This document shows, one piece after another, positions 57,068 through 64,000 of a stretch of 64,000 bases of DNA. A model generated the notes under the pieces. That model was given only the letters and a program-made list of their open reading frames with translations, did no database searches and had not been told where the DNA came from. The first letter of the stretch is position 1. Each line of letters opens with the position of its first letter. Position numbers and translations under genes: made by a program. The stretch comes from JAGOUB01 sp964640945 (GTDB lineage: Bacteria; Patescibacteriota; Gracilibacteria; Peribacterales; Peribacteraceae). Location of the stretch: positions 1-64,000 of the forward strand of contig CAZXIV010000002.1 of assembly GCA_964640945.1 (NCBI GenBank). Reading direction: 5' to 3'.

Positions 57068-57664
57068 TCAGCGCGTAAAGACGAGCGTGACTGTCACGGG
57101 AACCATCTCGTCGAGGAGTTTATCCTTATACGAATCAGCGGCGACGCTGTAGTCCTTGCGCGGGATTTCAAACTCAGCCGTAAGACCCTCGTCGGTCACA
57201 AGCGTGTCGGCCGTGAGGCTCTTGGTGATGCCTTTGATCGTCAGGTCGCCGGTAACAGCGAAACGGTTATCACCCTGGGCAACAATCGCGGTGGAGCGGA
57301 ACGTGGCCTGGGGGTGCTTGGCCGTATTAAAGAAATCTTCTTTCTGCATGTGGCCATCGAGGCCGGCACTGTCGGTCTTCACACTCGTCAGATCGATCGT
57401 GAATTCCAAGGTGGCCTTCGTAAAGTCAGTCGGGGCCGAGGCAGCAGGCGTCACCTTAGCGGTGAAGCGCTCAAAGACGCCGGGATGGTCGACAATGCTG
57501 CTCTTGCCGACAAAAGAGACGGTGCTCTTGGCCGGATCGACAGTCGTGAGCGTGCCCGTATAGGCGGTCTTCTGGGCGAGCGGGGCGGAAACAGCGGACG
57601 GCTGGGCGCTCTGGCAAGCGGCCAGGGCGAGCGTAACGAGGAGGACGGGAGCAAGACGACGCAT
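57068..57664 (-). CDS. YceI-family lipoprotein
   Basis: The 198 residues start with a lipoprotein signal (LALAAC, Cys17) and contain the YceI lipocalin-like fold: STVSFVGKSSIVDHPG, FEFTIDLTSVKTDSAGLDGHM-like and FFNTAKHPQATF. Such proteins bind isoprenoid-type lipids. In this window, a link to the carotenoid or polyprenoid products is possible but not shown. No near -10 signal; start MRRLAPVLL. Confidence 0.9.
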   Translation of the reverse strand: MRRLAPVLLVTLALAACQSAQPSAVSAPLAQKTAYTGTLTTVDPAKSTVSFVGKSSIVDHPGVFERFTAKVTPAASAPTDFTKATLEFTIDLTSVKTDSAGLDGHMQKEDFFNTAKHPQATFRSTAIVAQGDNRFAVTGDLTIKGITKSLTADTLVTDEGLTAEFEIPRKDYSVAADSYKDKLLDEMVPVTVTLVFTR

Positions 57665-57732
57665 GGCAAAAAGGGAGGAAAGAATGCTTCCGCACTGTAA
57701 CGGTCGGGAATTAAGAAAAGATTAAGGCCGTC

Positions 57733-58956
57733 TTATTCGTAGCGCAGCGCCTGGATGGGTCGCAGCTTAGCTGCCTGCCACGCCGGCAAGAGGCCAAAAA
57801 AGATACCCACAGCAATCGAGAAGAGTAGCGCCAGCACGACCGATATGACCGAGATGGAGGCATCGAAACCGAAGAACGTTTTGACGATGAATGATGCCGC
57901 CGCACTGAAGACCACGCCGATGATGCCGCCGAGCACGCTGAGCACGGTCGCCTCAATCAGAAACTGCAGCAGGATATCCTTCTTCTTGGCGCCGATCGCT
58001 TTACGAATGCCGATCTCACGCGTCCGCTCGGTGACGGACACGAGCATGATGTTCATCACGCCGATGCCACCCACGAGTAGCGAAATACCGGCAATACCGC
58101 CGAGCAACAGCGTGAAGATTTGCGTGACTTCGTTGAGCGTCTCAACCGCGTCCGCCTGGTTCAAGACCGTGAAGTCCTGCTTGGCCGAATCCGTCAGGCC
58201 GTGGCTGTTCATGATCACCGCCGTGATCACTGCCTGTGTCTGCTCCATCTGCTCCGGATCTTCCACCGACACGCTAATGGTGCTGACAGTCTTCTTGCCA
58301 GTTAGACGCTGCTGAAGTGTCGTGAGCGGCACAATCACTTGGTCATCGGCATTCTGAAAGCCCGTCGACCCCTTACTCGTCAGCACACCGACCACCGTGA
58401 AGATGGTGCCTTGAATGCGGATGTCCTCACCGATGGGCTGGGGGTTATTCGGGAAGACGTTCTTCACCACCGTCGAGCCGAGCACGGCCACCTTCGCTAC
58501 CTCTTCTACGTCGCTATCGGTAATAAAGCGGCCCACCGCCACCGTGGTGTTGCGCACAGCCGCGTAGTCGCCGGTTGTCCCCACTACCGAGGTGGAGGCA
58601 TTGTTCGGACCGACAACCACCTGGGCGCGGGTGCTGGTCGAAGGCGCGATGCCGCTCAAACCGGTGATGTACTCTTTGAGAGCGGCCACATCCTCCATGG
58701 TCAGCGCCGCGGCGCTGGTGCCGCCGGTAGTACCGCGCACGTTGGTCTGGCTGGGGCTGCCGGGCGAGATGGTGAGCAGGTTTGTGCCCAGACTCTGGAT
58801 CTGCGAGGTGACGCTGCGCTGGGCACCCTGACCGATGGCGACCATCAACACCACCGACGCCACCCCGATCACGATGCCGAGCATGGTGAGGCTCGACCGC
58901 AGCTTGTTGCTGACAATCGCTCCGAGCGCGCCGCGGATGTTTTCGAGGAAGTTCAT
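57733..58956 (-). CDS. MacB-type ABC transporter permease
   Basis: The 407 residues match MacB/FtsX-type permeases: an N-terminal helix (about 18-40, LRSSLTMLGIVIGVASVVLM), a large extracytoplasmic domain (about 45-275) and three C-terminal helices (FTLLLGGIAGISLLVGGIGVMNIM onward). Unlike E. coli MacB, the ATPase is a separate protein encoded just upstream, with overlapping start and stop (ATGA). It belongs to a four-gene unit with the ATPase, a membrane fusion protein and a small protein. Confidence 0.93.
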   Translation of the reverse strand: MNFLENIRGALGAIVSNKLRSSLTMLGIVIGVASVVLMVAIGQGAQRSVTSQIQSLGTNLLTISPGSPSQTNVRGTTGGTSAAALTMEDVAALKEYITGLSGIAPSTSTRAQVVVGPNNASTSVVGTTGDYAAVRNTTVAVGRFITDSDVEEVAKVAVLGSTVVKNVFPNNPQPIGEDIRIQGTIFTVVGVLTSKGSTGFQNADDQVIVPLTTLQQRLTGKKTVSTISVSVEDPEQMEQTQAVITAVIMNSHGLTDSAKQDFTVLNQADAVETLNEVTQIFTLLLGGIAGISLLVGGIGVMNIMLVSVTERTREIGIRKAIGAKKKDILLQFLIEATVLSVLGGIIGVVFSAAASFIVKTFFGFDASISVISVVLALLFSIAVGIFFGLLPAWQAAKLRPIQALRYE

Positions 58957-59621
58957 CGCTGGCGGTGGACGAGGCCGTCCTGCAAATGAATGGTGCGGTG
59001 GGCAAAGCCGGCCACCTTCGGTTCGTGCGTCACCATCACAATCGTCTTACCGGCGCGGTTAAAGTCGGTGAGAAGCTGCATCACTTCTTCGCCGGTCTTG
59101 GTATCGAGCGCGCCCGTGGGCTCGTCGGCCAAGATGAGTGCCGGATTCGTGACGATGGCGCGGGCGATGGCCACACGCTGTTGCTGGCCACCGGAAAGTT
59201 CGCTGGGGTTATGACTCATGCGCTCACTGAGTCCAACGGCGTGCAGGGCCTCGTGAGCGCGGCGCTTGGCCTCTTCGCGGTCGATGCCCTGATAGAGCAT
59301 CGGCTGCATCACCTGGCGCAGTGCGTCCATGCGAGGCAGTAAGTTAAAAGACTGAAACACAAAGCCGATGCGCCGGCTGCGCACGCTGGCCTGGTCATCT
59401 TCCGTCAACGAGCCCACCTCACGCTTCTCTAACTGGTACGAACCAGTGCTGGGGCTATCGAGCAGCCCGATGATATTCATGAGCGTCGATTTACCCGAAC
59501 CCGAGGGGCCCATAATCGCCACGAACTCGCCGGCGTTGATGGTAACCGTGATGCCCTTGAGCACAGTCACGTTCTCCGGACCGAGCGGATAGGACTTGGT
59601 GATGTCGATGAGATCGATCAT
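58953..59621 (-). CDS. MacB-type ABC transporter ATPase
   Basis: ATG 59621 (MIDLIDITKSYPLG) gives 222 residues with Walker A GPSGSGKST, Q-loop, signature LSGGQQQRVAIARA, Walker B ALILADEPTGALD and the H-loop THE. It powers the MacB-like permease that follows. A longer frame to 59654 overlaps the previous gene and is rejected. Confidence 0.95.
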   Translation of the reverse strand: MIDLIDITKSYPLGPENVTVLKGITVTINAGEFVAIMGPSGSGKSTLMNIIGLLDSPSTGSYQLEKREVGSLTEDDQASVRSRRIGFVFQSFNLLPRMDALRQVMQPMLYQGIDREEAKRRAHEALHAVGLSERMSHNPSELSGGQQQRVAIARAIVTNPALILADEPTGALDTKTGEEVMQLLTDFNRAGKTIVMVTHEPKVAGFAHRTIHLQDGLVHRQR

Positions 59622-59628
59622 GGCGTGG

Positions 59629-61605
59629 TTAACGGGGGCCTCCTCCACCTCCACCGCCCATGCGGAGGAGCTGGCCGGGGTTGGCCGCGGTGGACGACGT
59701 GCCGATAGCCACGTTGGTGGCAGTGACGGTCTGTCCTTCGTTCAGACCAGAAAGGATCTCGGTGTAGCGGCCGTCGCTGAGGCCAATCTGGACCGGCAGG
59801 CTGAGGCCGTTGGAGACAACGGTCATCTGGCCATTGACGCTGCGCAGGGCCAAGTTGGGCACTACCAACACCTGCTCGCGGCGCTCAGTGTCGATCTGCA
59901 CGGTGGCCGTCATGCCCGAGAGAATGGTGAGGTCCTTCGGAGCCGGTAGACGCACGTCCACTTGATAGGAGACGACGCCAGACTGTTCGACTGGGGTCGG
60001 ATTAATAAGTGCGATTGTGCCTGTCATCGTGCGACCGACGACGGCATCCAGGACGATAGAAGCCGGCATCCCCGCCTTCACACGTACCACGTCCGTCTGG
60101 TCGAGTAGGACAGTGACGAGCAACACGTCAGGGTTCTCGATCGTCACCGACGAGGTATCGCCAGTGTCGAGCAAGTTATCGCCCACCTTGTAATCGATAT
60201 GGCGGATGACGCCGTCGAAGGGAGCGCGCAGTTCGTATTCGTCGGCGGTTTTGGCTGTTTTGGAATAGGAAGCGGAGCGCTGGGCGACGTCGTTCTGCTT
60301 CAACTGAATATTCACGTCGCTACTGCGCTTGGCGCTCTCAAGCGCAGATTGCTTGGAGCGCAGACTCTCTTCGGCTGAGGCGATGGCATCATCTTGCTCC
60401 TGAAAGCCGCCGGGCGTGCGAGCCTGGAGCAACTCAAGGTTCTCCTTAGCCAGGGTCAGGGCATTCTCAGCCGACTGGACCGCGTTCTGCTTGCTGCCAA
60501 CAGTCACACTCACAGACCCGTTCGTGCCCGAGATATCCGCCAACTCCGAGAGGGCATCATCGGCCTGACTGATGAGGTTGCTCGCCGTGTCGCGGTTGCC
60601 GCTGACAGTGCTGCGCAAGGCCGTGAGCTCCTCGGCCGGGAAAGTGGTGGTGTCGGTGGTGGCCCCGCGCATCATGTCGTAGGTTTTTTCCGCCAAAACT
60701 GAGAGCTTCAGAGCCAGATCTTTGGCTTTCTCTAGCGCCTGACGGAGGGTGGTCGGATTTTCTTCGGAAGTCAGCGACGTGCCGAAATCTTGACGCATCT
60801 CCAGCGCACTGTTCACACCATCGTAGTAGGCGAATTCCACCTCCCGCCCGAGGACGGGATCGTTGCCGAGGAGTGAGTCGATCTCAATGTCGTACTTGCC
60901 GTTCTGTGGACGGGCGGCCGTGCCGCGGGTGAGCGTTGAGTAGAAAGAATCAAGGAGTTTCTCGGAGGAGTTCAGCACCGATTGGGCGGTGGAACCGATG
61001 TCCTGATACTGGGTGTCTTCAGCCTTGGTGAGATCACGCTTCGCTTGTTCGAGAGCAGCGGTCTTATCCAGCACGGCACGCTCGGCGGCGGCTAGGTCGG
61101 ACGGCAGCTGCTGTTGAGCCACCTGCCAATCGTTCTGCACTTGGTCGAGCTGGCGAGCAGCCTGGTCCACCGCCGCTTGGGCGTCCTGTAGCGATTTCTC
61201 CCGATCAGCCTGGAGCTGGTCGAGCTGCAACTTACTGGCCGAAATAGACAGGGCTGCTTGGCGGATGTCGGACTGCACGGAGGTTTGATCGAGACTGGCG
61301 ATGAGCTGGCCTTGTTTGACGATGTCACCCTCCTTCACGGCCACCTTAGCGATGGTGCCACGCTGGTTGAAACGCATCTGCTGCTCGCTGGCGAACGTCA
61401 CTTCGCCTACGGCCTTCACGGACGAGACGATGTCACGGCGCTCTACCGTGGCAGTGGTGTTACCCGCCGACGACGCCGCTGGGGACGACAACATGATGTA
61501 ACCAACACCAACAACGAGCACGGGTACCAAACCAATGAGGAAGCTCCGCCGCTGCATGGCAGCGACTAAGCCGCGGACACGATCAAGAATGGCGGTACTG
61601 TTCAT
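59629..61605 (-). CDS. Membrane fusion protein (MacA/HlyD type), long coiled coil
   Basis: The 658 residues have one N-terminal membrane helix (about 22-42), a barrel-sandwich start (ERRDIVSSVKAVGEV), a long coiled-coil hairpin (about 110-440, with an insertion), and C-terminal domains (FDGVIRHIDYKVGDNLL, VVPNLALRSVNGQM). Normal MacA is about 370-400 residues, so the hairpin is unusually long. It should bridge the inner-membrane transporter to the envelope; no TolC-like partner lies in the window. It overlaps the small gene before it (ATGA). Confidence 0.92.
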   Translation of the reverse strand: MNSTAILDRVRGLVAAMQRRSFLIGLVPVLVVGVGYIMLSSPAASSAGNTTATVERRDIVSSVKAVGEVTFASEQQMRFNQRGTIAKVAVKEGDIVKQGQLIASLDQTSVQSDIRQAALSISASKLQLDQLQADREKSLQDAQAAVDQAARQLDQVQNDWQVAQQQLPSDLAAAERAVLDKTAALEQAKRDLTKAEDTQYQDIGSTAQSVLNSSEKLLDSFYSTLTRGTAARPQNGKYDIEIDSLLGNDPVLGREVEFAYYDGVNSALEMRQDFGTSLTSEENPTTLRQALEKAKDLALKLSVLAEKTYDMMRGATTDTTTFPAEELTALRSTVSGNRDTASNLISQADDALSELADISGTNGSVSVTVGSKQNAVQSAENALTLAKENLELLQARTPGGFQEQDDAIASAEESLRSKQSALESAKRSSDVNIQLKQNDVAQRSASYSKTAKTADEYELRAPFDGVIRHIDYKVGDNLLDTGDTSSVTIENPDVLLVTVLLDQTDVVRVKAGMPASIVLDAVVGRTMTGTIALINPTPVEQSGVVSYQVDVRLPAPKDLTILSGMTATVQIDTERREQVLVVPNLALRSVNGQMTVVSNGLSLPVQIGLSDGRYTEILSGLNEGQTVTATNVAIGTSSTAANPGQLLRMGGGGGGGPR

Positions 61606-61871
61606 ACGGAGGGGGTGGAAGACGACGACGTTGAAGAGGACGACGGGAGGCTGAGAGCACCCGAGCCGCGTATGCCACCAGAGCCGGTCGGGAAGGCACC
61701 CGATCCCCCGCGCAGCGAACCGCTACCGCCGCGCATCTGTTCCCACTGACCCCCACGACGTAGCGTCGGTTGGGACGAATTCAGACGGGGTAGGCTGCCG
61801 GAAACGAGCCAAAGGGCAATTGCGCCCGTGACAATGCCCGCCAGCAGAGAAGGGAAATGCAGAGAACGCAT
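61602..61871 (-). CDS. Small Gly/Ser-rich membrane protein upstream of the exporter
   Basis: The 89 residues begin with a hydrophobic helix (LLAGIVTGAIALWLVSGSL) followed by a Gly/Ser/Arg-rich tail ending SSSTSSSSTPSV. It is first in the exporter unit, overlapping the membrane fusion gene by four bases. It may be a secreted or membrane accessory, or part of the substrate. Unknown family. Confidence 0.65.
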   Translation of the reverse strand: MRSLHFPSLLAGIVTGAIALWLVSGSLPRLNSSQPTLRRGGQWEQMRGGSGSLRGGSGAFPTGSGGIRGSGALSLPSSSSTSSSSTPSV

Positions 61872-61993
61872 GAATATGGGGGTATTCGATCGTAATACAT
61901 TTTAAAGGAGAGGCATTAAGACCGTATTAAAGTTCTGTATTCCCTGTTTTTAACAATGGCGGCGGCGGGGCAGGGGTATACTCTCGCCCTGAC

Positions 61994-62659
61994 ATGCGCA
62001 TCCTGCTCGTCGAGGACCAGCCGAAGCTCGCTCAAAACATCCAAGCTTTCTTGGAGGCCGAGGCGTACGCCGTTTTTTCCTGCGCCGACGGCAACGCCGC
62101 TCTGGAGCTGGCCTTAGACCAAGAGTTCGACCTCATCGTGCTCGACATCAACCTGCCCGGCCTCGACGGCTACCAGGTGTGTGCGGCGCTGCGCGCCCAA
62201 GGCAAGCGCACACCCATCCTCATGCTGACCGCCCGCGACAGCCGCAAGGACATCGTCCACGGGCTGGACATCGGCGCCGACGACTATCTCACCAAACCCT
62301 TCGACCTCACGGAGCTGCTCGCCCGCATCCGGGCCCTCCTGCGCCGAGCCGTGCCCGCGCGCGCCAGCATGTTGACGGTAGATGCCATCACCATCGATCC
62401 CGCCGCCCGTGAGGTGCGCCGGGACGGCGAACGTATCGAACTCTCGCCCAAGGAGTACGCCCTCCTCGAGTTTCTCGCCCGGCACCGCGGCGAGGTGCAA
62501 GACCGGCCCACTATCCTTGAACAAGTTTGGGGCGACCGCGACGACCTCATGTTCTCGCAAACCGTCGACGTGCACATCGCCTACCTGCGCCGCAAGCTCG
62601 GCAAGGATGTGATCGCCACCGTCTCGGGCAAGGGCTACGTCATCCCCGCCGCCGCATGA
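61994..62659 (+). CDS. OmpR-family response regulator
   Basis: The 221 residues have a receiver domain with the acidic pair EDQ near 7-9, phospho-acceptor Asp in LIVLDINLPGLDG (about 47-59), LTARDSR and the KPF lysine (about 98-100), then a winged-helix domain (LSPKEYALLEFLARHRGEV, about 145-163). Promoter TATACT (61977-61982) lies 11 bases before the ATG. It is divergent from the exporter operon, a typical layout for a system that controls it. The stop overlaps the kinase start (ATGA). Confidence 0.95.
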   Translation: MRILLVEDQPKLAQNIQAFLEAEAYAVFSCADGNAALELALDQEFDLIVLDINLPGLDGYQVCAALRAQGKRTPILMLTARDSRKDIVHGLDIGADDYLTKPFDLTELLARIRALLRRAVPARASMLTVDAITIDPAAREVRRDGERIELSPKEYALLEFLARHRGEVQDRPTILEQVWGDRDDLMFSQTVDVHIAYLRRKLGKDVIATVSGKGYVIPAAA

Positions 62660-63855
62660 TCTTCCGCAAGATCGAACAATCGCTGGCCTTGCAGCTGACG
62701 GTCTTCGTCTTCGGTCTACTGCTCATCAATGGCGCCATCTTCCTGGCCGCCGACGCCCAAAACACCCGCCGTGAACACAGCCTGGAGCTGCTCCGTGAGG
62801 CGCAAGTGGTGCAGCGGTCGCTGCCCGAAAATCTCAACGAGTCCATCGACGTACTGCCCGCCCGCCTGCGCGAGCGCGTACGCATCATCGACCAGGAGGG
62901 CGACATTTTTTATGAGGGATCGTTCTTTAGCGGCATTCCCTTCTCATACTCCAGCGACGACGGCATCTCGCGCGTCTACGTACAGGACGACCCTTTCGAC
63001 ATGCTCACGGCGCCCATCGTCCGAGACGAGGAATTCCTGGGCTACATGCAGATCATGCGCCCGCTGCAGGCCACCATCGACTCGCTGCCCTTCCGCATCA
63101 CAATCTATATCCTCGTGAGCATCACCATCTCCAGCCTGACGTACATTGTCGGCCGATTTTTCGCCCGCCAGAGTCTCAAGCCCGCTGAGGATTCGATGGT
63201 CCGTCTGGAGCAATTTACACAGGATGCCAGCCACGAGCTCCGCACGCCGCTGACGGTGCTCGGCTCGTCGCTCGATGTGGCACTCAAGACAAAGAAATTT
63301 GAAGATGGCATCATCTCGGCCAAGCAGGATTTGCGCGAAATCGTACGCCTGGTCGAGAAGATGCTCGAACTGGCACGCATCGACCGCTTCGCGCTGCAAT
63401 CGAGCAATTTCGACTTGGCCGCCTTTGTGGAAGAACAGATAGAAAAACTGCGGCCGACAGCCAAGGCCGCCGGCGTCGCGCTCGAAACCACGATTGAAGC
63501 GGGCGTAACCGTGACCGGCGACCCGACTCTCCTGAAACACGTGATCATCAACTTGATCAGCAACGCCATTAAATTCTCACCGGGGGGAACCATCACGGTC
63601 GCACTCACGCCCCGGACACTGACAGTGGCCGATACGGGCACGGGCATCGACGCCCAGGCGCTGCCATTCATCTTCGAGCGCTTCTACCAAGGCGACGGCT
63701 CGCGCTCGCGCGGCGGCTATGGCCTGGGCCTGGCGCTCGTAAAGCGCATCGTCGATTTGCATCACTGGTCGATCGCGGTCGAGAGCGAGCCGGGGCGCGG
63801 GAGCACATTCACCGTGCGCTTCCCGGGCCGTAGCCGCGACCGACTGGCCTCCTAG
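62656..63855 (+). CDS. Membrane sensor histidine kinase
   Basis: The 399 residues have two membrane helices (about 12-32 and 148-168) enclosing a sensor domain of about 110 residues, then the H-box FTQDASHELRTPLTVL, N-box HVIINLISNAIKFS, D/G motif VADTGTGID and FERFYQGDGSRSRGGYGLGLAL. It pairs with the response regulator before it. The signal is unknown. The longer frame start at 62527 overlaps the regulator and is rejected. Confidence 0.95.
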   Translation: MIFRKIEQSLALQLTVFVFGLLLINGAIFLAADAQNTRREHSLELLREAQVVQRSLPENLNESIDVLPARLRERVRIIDQEGDIFYEGSFFSGIPFSYSSDDGISRVYVQDDPFDMLTAPIVRDEEFLGYMQIMRPLQATIDSLPFRITIYILVSITISSLTYIVGRFFARQSLKPAEDSMVRLEQFTQDASHELRTPLTVLGSSLDVALKTKKFEDGIISAKQDLREIVRLVEKMLELARIDRFALQSSNFDLAAFVEEQIEKLRPTAKAAGVALETTIEAGVTVTGDPTLLKHVIINLISNAIKFSPGGTITVALTPRTLTVADTGTGIDAQALPFIFERFYQGDGSRSRGGYGLGLALVKRIVDLHHWSIAVESEPGRGSTFTVRFPGRSRDRLAS

Positions 63856-63917
63856 GCAAAATAGAGACGACCCGCGTCTTTGCGCACAATACCCGCTCAT
63901 CGGTAGGCTGCTCGCGG

Positions 63918-64000
63918 ATGGACTCCTCCCGCCTCTCGTTCGTCGTAGATGCCAGCCGTGCCTGGCTCGATCGCCATAGTCACATCGTGATGATTGCAGC
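63918..64000 (+). CDS. Start of a gene cut by the window edge, unknown
   Basis: An ATG at 63918 opens a frame (MDSSRLSFVVDASRAWL...) that runs to the window end. TAGGCT lies eight bases upstream, a -10-like hexamer placed as in other leaderless genes here and identical to that before 8119. Only 27 codons are visible; no family can be assigned. Confidence 0.5.
   Translation, partial: MDSSRLSFVVDASRAWLDRHSHIVMIA

Noticed and set aside
1..64000. CRISPR arrays
   Set aside because: No regularly spaced direct repeats and no cas genes were seen.
1..64000. UGA recoded to glycine (as in Gracilibacteria)
   Set aside because: UGA acts as a normal stop at many gene ends, including overlaps (ATGA/GTGA), and no gene contains an in-frame UGA.

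Overview
The window is gene-dense (roughly 60% GC by eye) bacterial chromosome. Genes are packed with many 1-4 base ATGA/GTGA overlaps, gaps are short, and UGA, UAA and UAG all act as stops, so the standard bacterial code fits. Several traits point to a member of the Candidate Phyla Radiation/Patescibacteria, possibly near Peribacteria/Peregrinibacteria: secreted proteins with serine-run linkers, an ECF sigma factor beside a DUF5667 protein, a ComEC without a visible nuclease domain, a stand-alone four-helix-bundle (S23) gene and a DUF559 cassette. This placement is an inference. No rRNA is present to test it, and the carotenoid operon and branched-chain amino acid transporter genes would be unusual there.

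Layout. 0.2-7.5 kb: a membrane protein, secF, tig, a relA interrupted by an in-frame UAG, dtd, and rplJ-rplL behind an L10-type leader. 7.6-14.3 kb: zinc-ribbon protein, DUF1624 membrane protein, LytR-CpsA-Psr enzyme, then lexA, an S23 cassette with inverted repeats, dinB and a nucleotidyltransferase-like gene. 14.3-25.8 kb: a 42-residue cysteine-rich peptide gene after valS, a K+ channel, pnp, rpsO, an RmuC-like gene and pcrA. 25.9-30.9 kb: a five-gene carotenoid operon (prenyl diphosphate synthase, phytoene synthase, phytoene desaturase, lycopene-elongase-like UbiA enzyme, glycosyltransferase). 31-41 kb: surface protein, rsmA, comEC, small membrane genes, ECF sigma plus DUF5667 protein, small genes, tRNA-Glu, and an FAD oxidoreductase/PPOX pair. 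41-47.2 kb: livK-livH-livM, a truncated livG, a candidate small RNA gene, pyrG and two small genes. 47.3-64 kb: an unknown gene, uvrC with an inserted acetyltransferase domain, a K+-independent-type H+-pyrophosphatase, rplY, a DUF559 cassette, GNAT, bcp, an RlmI-like methyltransferase, yceI, a MacAB-type exporter with a divergent two-component system, and the start of one more gene.

Expression signals. Promoters resemble TTGACA-N16/17-TAGAAT. In about twenty genes a -10-like hexamer lies only 6-8 bases before the start codon, which predicts leaderless mRNAs. A minority (14399, 18609, 25781, 53197) have Shine-Dalgarno sequences instead.

Most notable: the UvrC-GNAT insertion, the stand-alone RNA gene at 44.6-44.8 kb with its own promoter, mini-ORF and terminator, two single-ORF cassettes whose repeats supply stop codons, the valS-linked cysteine-rich peptide, the carotenoid operon, and the disrupted relA and livG.
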